This document shows positions 1 to 5,185 of a stretch of 5,836 nucleotides of DNA, in pieces. How positions within the stretch are numbered: the first letter of the stretch is position 1; each line of letters starts with the position of its first letter. This DNA comes from Actinomycetes bacterium (GTDB lineage Bacteria > Actinomycetota > Acidimicrobiia > Acidimicrobiales > UBA8190). The position numbers were made by a program, and so were the translations under genes. The stretch is taken from the NCBI GenBank assembly GCA_021798135.1, contig JAJZYI010000217.1:1-5836 (forward strand), written 5' to 3'. Below the pieces are notes generated by a model that saw only the letters and a list, made by a program, of their open reading frames with translations, was not told the DNA's origin and searched no databases.

Positions 1-48
1 CCACCTCGCCAGCGACCTCGCCGGCGACCTCGCCGGCGACCTCGCCGG
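1..48. repeat. 12-bp tandem repeat at the left edge
   Basis: CGACCTCGCCGG occurs three times exactly (13-24, 25-36, 37-48). A near copy precedes it at 1-12 (two differences), and a separated copy at 58-69 has one difference. The array may continue past the window edge. The unit length is a multiple of three, so any reading frame through it is kept; on the minus strand it gives AGEV repeats. Confidence 0.92.
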
Positions 49-94
49 CGGCCGTTGCGACCTTGCCGGCGGCCGTGCCTGCCGCGTGGGACAC
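1..94 (-). CDS. Possible start of a further gene with AGEV repeats, cut by the left edge
   Basis: From a GTG at 94-92 the minus strand is open to the window edge (31 full codons). It would encode MSHAAGTAAGKVATAAGEV followed by further AGEV units. AGGGGG lies nine bases upstream and could be a weak Shine-Dalgarno. Most codons end in G or C. The product would be an Ala/Gly/Glu/Val-rich, probably helical repeat protein of unknown function. Against it: repeats of this kind are open in every frame, and the plus strand is open here too. Same-strand position after the operon is the main support. I do not recognise the family. Confidence 0.33.
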   Translation of the reverse strand, partial: MSHAAGTAAGKVATAAGEVAGEVAGEVAGEV

Positions 95-227
95 AGAGGT
101 CAGCCCCCTGCACGTCCCCAGGACGTTGCCCGGACGCGCCTGCCCCGACCTGACCGCAGCGGAAGCTCCCGGCCCGCGCCGCAAGCCCGGCGGGCCTGGC
201 CGTGCCGGCGTCGGCCCCCGCTGGGGT
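95..227 (-). other. Short intergenic stretch after the LysM-BTAD gene
   Basis: These 133 bases show no convincing gene. Two small inverted repeats are present. One is a 7-bp stem (171-177 with 190-196, 12-base loop). The other is a 6-bp stem (112-117 with 121-126, 3-base loop). Neither is followed by a T-run, so a terminator is possible but not supported. No promoter could be recognised. Confidence 0.4.
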
Positions 228-3200
228 TCAGCGCGGTGCGGCCCGCTCGCCTCGCCGCGACAGGGCCCGGTAGAGCTCGAGCGTCTCGGGGTGCACGGCG
301 TCGTAGGGCTCGACGTCCTCGGCGACGAGGCGGACCAGCTCGGCCATGGCCGCCTCCACGCCGGCCGGGTTGCCGGCGAGGTCGGCGGCGCGCAGCAGGT
401 CGCGGTAGAGGCGCTCGTCGTAGGGGCTGACGAGCAGCCCCTGGCGAGCCGCCCAGCGGGCGCCGTCGCTGTCGCCTTCGTCCAGGCACGCCGTGGCGAG
501 ACGGTGCGCGACGTCGACGACGGTCGACTCGATGGTGGGCAGGATCCCCTCGAGCACCGCCCAGTCGGTGGCGCGCAGGCCGTCGAGCGGACGGCCGCGG
601 ACGAGCTCCAGGCAGCGCCGCCAGGTGGCGGGGTCGGCGGCCGCCGCTCCCTCGGCGAACCGCCGCCAGTCCGTGGTGACCGTGTCGGCGAGACGAAGCC
701 GCCCGTGCGCGCGCGGGAGGTGGTCGCACCCCTGGTCGTCGCTGCCGAGCGCTCGTCGCGCCGCCGATGCCGTGGAGTGGAGGCTGGCAGGTGCCATGAG
801 CCGATCGGGCCACAGGGCGGTGGCCCACTGGTCGGTGGTCGCCCCTGCCGGATGGAGCGCCAGGTAGACGACGAGGTCGATCGACCAGGCGCGCACGAAC
901 GGGCGCTCGGCCCCCACGACGTCGACCGGTCCCAGCACGCGGACCTCCACCGTCCCGGTACGACTGCAGTCGGACGCGGCCAGGCGGGCGGCCCGCTCGC
1001 CTGGCCGCGTCCCGCCCGGGCCGGCAGGGTCGAGCGGCGCGGTGCCGGGCGGGTCGCCGCCGACCGCGGTGCCCTGCGGTGCGGCGCTCCGGCTGCCGTC
1101 GACCGGTCCTGCCCCGACCGGATCGAAGGCGACCCCGCCGGGATGGGCACGGATCGGTGCTGCCTCCGATGGAGCCACGGCGTGCAGGTCCGTTGCGGCT
1201 CCGACGAGCCGGCCGATGCGTTCTGCCGCCTCGGCACCGAGCACCTGTGGCACCACGGCCACCACCGTCCGTTCGGCGTCGCCAGCGGCTCCGCACTCGG
1301 TGCGCTGCAGCCCGACCGCGCCGCCAGACGACCGGGCGGTCCACGCGACGCCGGGGATCCCCTGACCGGCGACCACGGCGACGGCGCCGCCACCTTCGTG
1401 GGCCAGCTCGACGAGTCGGCGCAGCAGCGGGCCGTCCGCCGGGTCGGGCGGGGTGGCGACGCAGATCACGGTGGGAACCCGCGCCGCGCTGTCGTCGGAG
1501 CCGCCGAGCGGCCCTTCGGGCATCCCCTCGCCAGCGGTCCTGCCGTGCTGACCGACAGCGGGCGCCGCTCCCGCCGGGAGCGGCGCTGTCCCCGGACCCC
1601 CGTCGTGCCGGACAGCGATCCCCTCGGCCACGCGCTGCTCGGCGATGGCACAGGCGCGCGCCAGCCCGTCGACGCGCCGGACACGGTCGAACGCGTAGAA
1701 GCTCTCCGGACAGCCGGCGAGCACCAGCTCCAGGTCGCCGACCAGCGGGCTGGTGGCGAGCTCCACGGCCATGGCGAGGACGGCGGACGGCCCGCGATCG
1801 TCGGCGACGGCCAGCGACCGCGCAGCCGCGAGGTCGACGAAGACCACCTCGTCGCCGTCCCGACCGAGCGTGGCGAGCACCGCTCCGTGTCCGGCGCGGT
1901 CGGCCTCGCGCCCTTCCGCCCCCGCCAGGCGGTCGCGAGCCACCGTCCAGCGGTCCGCCCGGCCGCCGGGCCCGAATGGCGGGACCGGCAGGGCCGCCGG
2001 GCTCTCGCCGAACAGCACCTCGACGCGAGCCGGCCCGACGCGCACGGCAACCGCCGCGGGGAGGTGGGACCGGGCGGCAGCCTCCTGCACCCGGGCGAGG
2101 GCGGCGGCAGCGACAGCCTGCGGCACCGCGTCTGCGCCGGGCCGGAGGCGGGCCTCGAGCGCGCGCACGTCGTCGGTCGGCAGGGCGATCCTGAGGCCCG
2201 ACGGCCGATGGCGTTGCTGGACACGCCGGAGACGGTCGACGAGGGCGACGACACCGGCGGCCAGCGCCCCGAACTCGACGACCTCCAGGGGGGCGACCCC
2301 CCCGTGAGCGGCGCCCGGCGCGGCAGTGGAGCGTTCGGCGCCGGCACCCGCCGCAGGACCAGCGAGGGCTCCCCCGTCCGGGACGCCACCCGCAGCACCC
2401 GCAGCACCCGCACCGCCCGCGCGACGGGCGGCGCCGGCCTCGTTCCCGGCGGTACCCGGTGCCGAGGTCGTCCGCGACGTGGCGAGCACGGTGCCGCCGG
2501 CGGCAGGTGGCGGCACCTGGGCCGTCCCGGCACCTGGTCGCGCCACCGGCACGACGACAGCGGCCGTCGGCAGCACGAGCCGCCACCCGGGCTCGATCCA
2601 GTGGGGGTCGACCAGCCGCCCGCCGCCGGGCTCCAGCCGGCCCTGGTTGAGCGCGAGGATGTCGCGCCATCGCAACGGCGATCCGAGGCGCGCCGCGGCG
2701 ATCGACCACAAGGTGTCCCCGGGCTGGACCACGTACGTCGTCCGGCCCGCTGCCGGGGCGGCTGGGCGCAGCGTCGGGGACGGCCCGGGACCGGGCGCGG
2801 CGACGACCCGGGCGCCGGTCGTTGGGCCAGCCCGGCGCTCCGCGGCCCAGCCTGGCACCACTCGCCTGGCCGGCGCCGCCCGTGACGCCGTCGGCTCGGC
2901 CGGCTCCGCCGGCACCGCCGGCACCGCGGCAGCCAGCGCTGTCGCGGCCGGATGGGCGATGCGGCCCAGGGCCAGGTGGGCACCCGCGAGCGGGACGACC
3001 GCCATGGTCGAGCCGAGGGCCACCTCGACCATGCGCTGCAGCCACCGGCTGCACGGGAGGCGCCGGGGCGCTCGCCCGTGCAGCCTCGCCCAGACGTCGA
3101 CGGCCAGGCACGCGGTCGCCCAGGCCCACGCCGCCCAGGCCAGGACGACGAGCGCGTCGACCACCTCGCCGTCGCCGACGTGCCGGGCCAGCAGGTCGGC

Positions 3201-3404
3201 CAGGCCCGCGGGGTGGTGCAGGGCGACGCTCGCCGCCCGGAGCGGCCCGCCCAGGCTGACGGGCACCAGGACGGCGGGCCCGCCGGCGACGACGCCCACC
3301 AGGCCGGCGACGGCGACCAGCCTGACGGCGGCACGCCGGGCAGTCGGGCGGGACCCGACCGGCAAGGGGCGCTGCCGGTGCCGGTCGGCGGTTGCTCGGC
3401 TCAT
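228..3404 (-). CDS. Multi-pass membrane protein with LysM domain and C-terminal winged-helix/BTAD regulatory domain
   Basis: The ATG at 3404 has a strong Shine-Dalgarno and abuts the preceding stop; the product has 1058 residues. After a basic N-terminus there are three hydrophobic segments, at about 26-51, 82-104 and 125-147. A Pro/Ala linker leads to a LysM domain at about 221-280 (TTYVVQPGDTLWSIAAARLG ... EPGWRLVLP). A Gly/Ala-rich linker and a fourth hydrophobic segment (about 375-391) follow, with RLRRVQQRHR just after it. Residues about 400-800 form two alpha/beta-like regions with no recognisable catalytic motif. A SARP-type winged helix lies at about 817-890 (VRVLGPVDVV ... ATALWPDR ... 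SAARRALG) and a BTAD helical-repeat domain at about 909-1050. The positive-inside rule places LysM outside and BTAD inside. Known: LysM binds peptidoglycan, and BTAD accompanies DNA-binding activators. Inferred: a cell-wall-linked regulator or scaffold for the pilus operon. DNA binding is not shown. Confidence 0.88.
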   Translation of the reverse strand: MSRATADRHRQRPLPVGSRPTARRAAVRLVAVAGLVGVVAGGPAVLVPVSLGGPLRAASVALHHPAGLADLLARHVGDGEVVDALVVLAWAAWAWATACLAVDVWARLHGRAPRRLPCSRWLQRMVEVALGSTMAVVPLAGAHLALGRIAHPAATALAAAVPAVPAEPAEPTASRAAPARRVVPGWAAERRAGPTTGARVVAAPGPGPSPTLRPAAPAAGRTTYVVQPGDTLWSIAAARLGSPLRWRDILALNQGRLEPGGGRLVDPHWIEPGWRLVLPTAAVVVPVARPGAGTAQVPPPAAGGTVLATSRTTSAPGTAGNEAGAARRAGGAGAAGAAGGVPDGGALAGPAAGAGAERSTAAPGAAHGGVAPLEVVEFGALAAGVVALVDRLRRVQQRHRPSGLRIALPTDDVRALEARLRPGADAVPQAVAAAALARVQEAAARSHLPAAVAVRVGPARVEVLFGESPAALPVPPFGPGGRADRWTVARDRLAGAEGREADRAGHGAVLATLGRDGDEVVFVDLAAARSLAVADDRGPSAVLAMAVELATSPLVGDLELVLAGCPESFYAFDRVRRVDGLARACAIAEQRVAEGIAVRHDGGPGTAPLPAGAAPAVGQHGRTAGEGMPEGPLGGSDDSAARVPTVICVATPPDPADGPLLRRLVELAHEGGGAVAVVAGQGIPGVAWTARSSGGAVGLQRTECGAAGDAERTVVAVVPQVLGAEAAERIGRLVGAATDLHAVAPSEAAPIRAHPGGVAFDPVGAGPVDGSRSAAPQGTAVGGDPPGTAPLDPAGPGGTRPGERAARLAASDCSRTGTVEVRVLGPVDVVGAERPFVRAWSIDLVVYLALHPAGATTDQWATALWPDRLMAPASLHSTASAARRALGSDDQGCDHLPRAHGRLRLADTVTTDWRRFAEGAAAADPATWRRCLELVRGRPLDGLRATDWAVLEGILPTIESTVVDVAHRLATACLDEGDSDGARWAARQGLLVSPYDERLYRDLLRAADLAGNPAGVEAAMAELVRLVAEDVEPYDAVHPETLELYRALSRRGERAAPR
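2391..2417 (-). repeat. 9-bp direct repeats in the Gly/Ala linker
   Basis: CGCAGCACC occurs twice in tandem (2391-2399, 2400-2408) with a degenerate third unit (2409-2417). On the minus strand it encodes the Gly/Ala tract GGAGAAGAAGG, between the LysM domain and the fourth membrane segment. It probably acts as a flexible extracytoplasmic spacer and is likely to vary in length between strains. Confidence 0.7.
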
Positions 3405-3818
3405 TCAGTCCTCCCGGGTGACGCCGTGCAGGTCGGTGGCCGTCGCGGTGGCGCCGACCGTGATGGCTCGGACCCCGACGACGCCGAGGATCGTGCTGGG
3501 CACGACGATGCGGACGGTGACGGTCACGGCCGTGCCGCTCGCGGCGACCGTCCCCGTGGCGCCGATGGCCCGGAGGTAGGCGTCCGCCGCCCGCCGAGCG
3601 GCGGCGGCGTCGAGCCGCACGCTCCCGCGTCGAAGTTCGCTCGCGGACACCGCCTGGGCTCCGGCGCGCGCCGCCTGCTCGGCGTCGGCGGCCGCGGTCT
3701 GGCGGGCGGCAAGGGCGCGCCCGCCGTCCACCACCAGCCCGGCGAGGGCGAACAGGGCGGCGGCGAGGACGGCGAGGAACGCGACCAGCGATCCCCTCTC
3801 GTCTCGCGCAACGGTCAC
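3405..3818 (-). CDS. TadG-like Flp pilus assembly protein (Tad N-terminal domain)
   Basis: The start is the GTG at 3818, again in a GTGA overlap with the preceding stop. It gives 137 residues (MTVARDERG-SLVAFLAV...). A longer open frame from the ATG at 3920 would lie inside the preceding gene and is not favoured. The N-terminal helix and the segment after it (ALAGLVVDGGRALAARQTAA, then DAEQAARAGAQAV) are characteristic of the TadE/TadG-like N-terminal domain. There is no Glu at +5 after Gly9, which fits TadG-type proteins rather than true pseudopilins. The rest (about residues 60-137) is a short Ala/Thr/Val-rich, probably beta-rich domain. It lacks the large C-terminal domain of proteobacterial TadG, as is usual for the short actinobacterial forms. 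Its role is envelope-side support of pilus assembly, inferred from the family and neighbours. Confidence 0.8.
   Translation of the reverse strand: MTVARDERGSLVAFLAVLAAALFALAGLVVDGGRALAARQTAAADAEQAARAGAQAVSASELRRGSVRLDAAAARRAADAYLRAIGATGTVAASGTAVTVTVRIVVPSTILGVVGVRAITVGATATATDLHGVTRED
3409..3415 (-). promoter_or_regulatory. Ribosome binding site of the LysM-BTAD gene
   Basis: GGGAGGA on the minus strand lies inside the last codons of the TadG-like gene, five bases (from GGAGG) before the ATG at 3404. The preceding TGA directly abuts this ATG (TGAATG). The large gene can therefore be translated both by coupling and by independent initiation. Confidence 0.8.
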
Positions 3819-4270
3819 GGCACGGACCGGAACCGGTCGATCGGCGCCCGGACCCGGCTGGACACGGGCAGCGAGCCGGGGAGACCGGGGACCAGGAGGT
3901 CGGCGGTCGACACGCTGCAACGGACGTCGACGGTGACGCTCCCGCCGGGCGCGAACGGCGCAGCCACGGTCGAGACCCGGACGTGCCGGCAGGCCGGCGC
4001 GGCGCCGGCTGCCACCGGTACCGCCGCGCTCGCGGCCGCCGCTGCCGCTGCGGTGCCGTCACCCGCTTCGGCAGCCGCCTCGGCGCCGGCGCGCGCCGCG
4101 CCGACGACCTGGGCCCGGACGGTCTCGTAGCGGCCGAGGGCCACGACGAACAGCACGAACACGATCACGACGGGAGCGAGGACGACGAGCTCGACGGTGG
4201 CGCTCCCGGTGGGGGCGCGCCGGGTCGTGCGGGTCGGGGCTTGGGGCGCCCTGGCCGCCGGCCGGGTCAC
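3815..4270 (-). CDS. tadE: Second TadE/TadF-type pseudopilin
   Basis: The start is the GTG at 4270, which overlaps the previous TGA in a GTGA junction; the open frame further upstream is a shadow of the preceding genes. The product has 151 residues. A basic N-terminus (residues 1-20) leads to the processing motif TG-SATVE (Gly22, Glu27 at +5) and one hydrophobic helix (about 28-46, LVVLAPVVIVFVLFVVALG). The next segment, GRYETVRAQVVGAARAGAEA, is typical of TadE-like proteins, and an alanine-rich stretch follows. The C-terminal domain carries APFAPGGSVTVDVRCSV, which matches my recollection of actinobacterial TadE proteins. Cys94 and Cys118 could form an extracytoplasmic disulfide. It ends in DRFRSVP, close to the end of the preceding TadE. 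It may fill the TadF role. TadE and TadF are similar, so the exact letter is uncertain. Confidence 0.83.
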   Translation of the reverse strand: MTRPAARAPQAPTRTTRRAPTGSATVELVVLAPVVIVFVLFVVALGRYETVRAQVVGAARAGAEAAAEAGDGTAAAAAAASAAVPVAAGAAPACRHVRVSTVAAPFAPGGSVTVDVRCSVSTADLLVPGLPGSLPVSSRVRAPIDRFRSVP

Positions 4271-4695
4271 GTGACGGACCGGAACCGCTGCACCTCGACG
4301 TCGCGCACGGCGCTGACCGTCGGGTGGAACCAGGGCAGGATGCTCTCGGCGCGCCCGGTCACCTCGGCCCGGACGGTGTCGGGGCCGAGCTGCACCACCG
4401 CGACGACGGGGTCGGTGACGACGGGACCGGCGAGGGACCGGGCGCTCGCCTCGCCGGCCCGCTCCCCCGCCGCCGCGGAACCTCCCAGGCCAGCGGCCAC
4501 TGCGGCGGCGTGCCCGGCGACCGCCTGGACGGTCTCGGCCGCCACGGCCCACAGGCACACCTGCACGGCGACCAGGATGACGACCATGGCCGCCGGCAGG
4601 ACGACGACGATCTCGACCGTGCTCGAACCGGACTCGGCGGCTGATCGCCCGAGTCGCGGACCCATCCGTCGTGGCCGCCCGAGTCGCGGACCCAT
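4267..4695 (-). CDS. tadE: TadE-like pseudopilin
   Basis: This is a small bitopic membrane protein of the TadE family, a minor pilin-like component of Flp pilus assembly. From the ATG at 4695 it has 142 residues; from the second in-frame ATG at 4665 it has 132. Both ATGs lie in the 30-bp duplication with the same upstream bases and no clear Shine-Dalgarno, so they cannot be separated by context; the outer one is given here. The class III signal is AESG-SSTVE, with Glu at +5 as in processed pseudopilins. One hydrophobic helix follows (IVVVLPAAMVVILVAVQVCL), then a helical Ala/Glu-rich segment and a beta-rich C-terminal part ending in RFRSVT. It is 91 bases downstream of flp. Its TGA overlaps the GTG of the next gene, so the two are probably translationally coupled. 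Confidence 0.83.
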   Translation of the reverse strand: MGPRLGRPRRMGPRLGRSAAESGSSTVEIVVVLPAAMVVILVAVQVCLWAVAAETVQAVAGHAAAVAAGLGGSAAAGERAGEASARSLAGPVVTDPVVAVVQLGPDTVRAEVTGRAESILPWFHPTVSAVRDVEVQRFRSVT

Positions 4696-4710
4696 CCGTC
4701 GTGGCCGCCC
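4646..4710 (-). repeat. 30-bp perfect tandem duplication across the tadE start
   Basis: Bases 4651-4680 and 4681-4710 are identical, and five further matching bases extend the repeat on the left (4646-4650), giving about 2.2 copies of a 30-bp unit. In the tadE frame it encodes MGPRLGRPRR twice. The start codon and its upstream context are therefore both duplicated, while the frame is kept. Confidence 0.95.
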
Positions 4711-4712
4711 AG

Positions 4713-4746
4713 CCTGGTGCCGAGAGGGGCGACGGGCGGCACCTGG
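4713..4746 (-). promoter_or_regulatory. Hairpin between flp and tadE
   Basis: Bases 4713-4722 pair with 4737-4746: a 10-bp stem with one mismatch (4715/4744) and a 14-base loop. It starts 41 bases after the pilin stop and ends 17 bases before the upstream tadE start codon. There is no T-run after it. It may stabilise the 3' end of a processed pilin mRNA, partly attenuate read-through, or limit ribosome access to tadE. These roles are inferred; only the pairing is seen. Confidence 0.45.
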
Positions 4747-4787
4747 TCGACCGCACGTGCCGGATCCCCTCCGTGGAGCGGCTCCCG

Positions 4788-4976
4788 TCAATTGAGGTTG
4801 ATCGACTTGGCCTTGGCCGTCACCTTCGCCACGATGATCGCCCCGACGGCGATGGCGAGCGCAGCGAAGACCGCCGTCAGGATGACCTTCTCCACGGCGC
4901 TGCCGTCCTCGGACCGCCAGCTCGCCGCGACCCTCGCCCGCAGCACGCTGGCGAGAACCTGCAGATGGATGATCAT
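4788..4976 (-). CDS. flp: Flp-type class IVb prepilin (major pilus subunit)
   Basis: This 62-residue protein is the size expected for Flp pilins. It starts at the ATG preceded by GGAGGAG. Residues 1-24 form a basic leader that ends in the acidic stretch SED. The processing motif is G25-SAVEK, followed by a single hydrophobic helix (about residues 31-50, VILTAVFAALAIAVGAIIVA) and a short lysine-containing tail, KVTAKAKSINLN. Family knowledge: Flp prepilins are cleaved by a TadV-type prepilin peptidase and polymerise through the hydrophobic helix into thin adhesive fibres. Two details are atypical. Lysine replaces the tyrosine of the usual Glu-Tyr pair, and Glu29 is four residues after Gly25 rather than five. 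It lies between tadC and tadE, the usual place, with hairpins on both sides. The family call is strong; that it is the main subunit is inferred. Confidence 0.85.
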   Translation of the reverse strand: MIIHLQVLASVLRARVAASWRSEDGSAVEKVILTAVFAALAIAVGAIIVAKVTAKAKSINLN

Positions 4977-4979
4977 GTG

Positions 4980-4986
4980 CTCCTCC
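4980..4986 (-). promoter_or_regulatory. Ribosome binding site of the Flp pilin gene
   Basis: On the minus strand GGAGGAG precedes the ATG at 4976, with five bases between GGAGG and the start codon. It is one of only two near-consensus Shine-Dalgarno sites seen in the window. It fixes the pilin start even though the frame stays open far upstream. Confidence 0.85.
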
Positions 4987-5018
4987 GTTCGTGGTCGTTC
5001 GGGTGTCGCGGCGGTCCA

Positions 5019-5052
5019 GGCGCGGGCCGGCCGGTGTGGCCGGACCCGCGCC
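5019..5052 (-). promoter_or_regulatory. Strong hairpin in the tadC-flp spacer, upstream of the pilin RBS
   Basis: Bases 5019-5032 pair with 5038-5052 to form a 14-bp, almost all G-C stem. It has one bulged base (5044) and a 5-base loop (5033-5037). It sits 133 bases after the tadC stop and 32 bases before the flp Shine-Dalgarno. No T-run follows on the minus strand, so it does not look like a standard intrinsic terminator. By inference it could be an mRNA processing or stabilising structure, or an attenuator, separating pilin expression from that of the secretion machinery. The whole 209-bp spacer (4977-5185) shows no other convincing gene, and I could not identify a promoter in it. Confidence 0.5.
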
Positions 5053-5185
5053 GCGGGGCCTCGTGGGGGCCGCCATGTGGCGCTCGGCGTGCGGGACGGC
5101 CATGCCTCCGTCCTCGACTGGTCGCGCTCGGGCACGGCGCCGCCGGACCCGCCTGGCGACCGAGGTGCGTCGGGCCACGGCTCCC

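Noticed and set aside
1..69. The 12-bp repeats as a CRISPR array
   Set aside because: Units are directly adjacent with no unique spacers and are too short; this is a simple tandem repeat.
171..196. Inverted repeat after the LysM-BTAD stop as an intrinsic terminator
   Set aside because: The stem is only 7 bp with a 12-base loop and no T-run on the minus strand; such pairs arise easily at this GC content.
63..2885. 940-codon open frame on the plus strand
   Set aside because: It lies opposite the LysM-BTAD gene, is full of Arg/Gly/Pro runs with no recognisable domain, and is explained by stop-codon scarcity in very GC-rich DNA.
100..4062. 1320-codon minus-strand frame crossing four genes
   Set aside because: It is out of frame with the TadE/TadG/LysM-BTAD genes, all of which have family motifs and consistent junctions; its product is a low-complexity Arg/Gly/Pro/Ala sequence.
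4753..4760. GCACGTGC palindrome upstream of tadE as an operator
   Set aside because: A single 8-bp palindrome with no second copy or promoter context; chance is a sufficient explanation.
4696..5178. N-terminal extension of tadE through flp (frame starting at ATG 5178, or ATG 5103 as a separate small gene in the tadC-flp spacer)
   Set aside because: It would cover the whole pilin gene in another frame, and the residues are not TadE-like. At ATG 5103 the GGAGG is only one base from the ATG.
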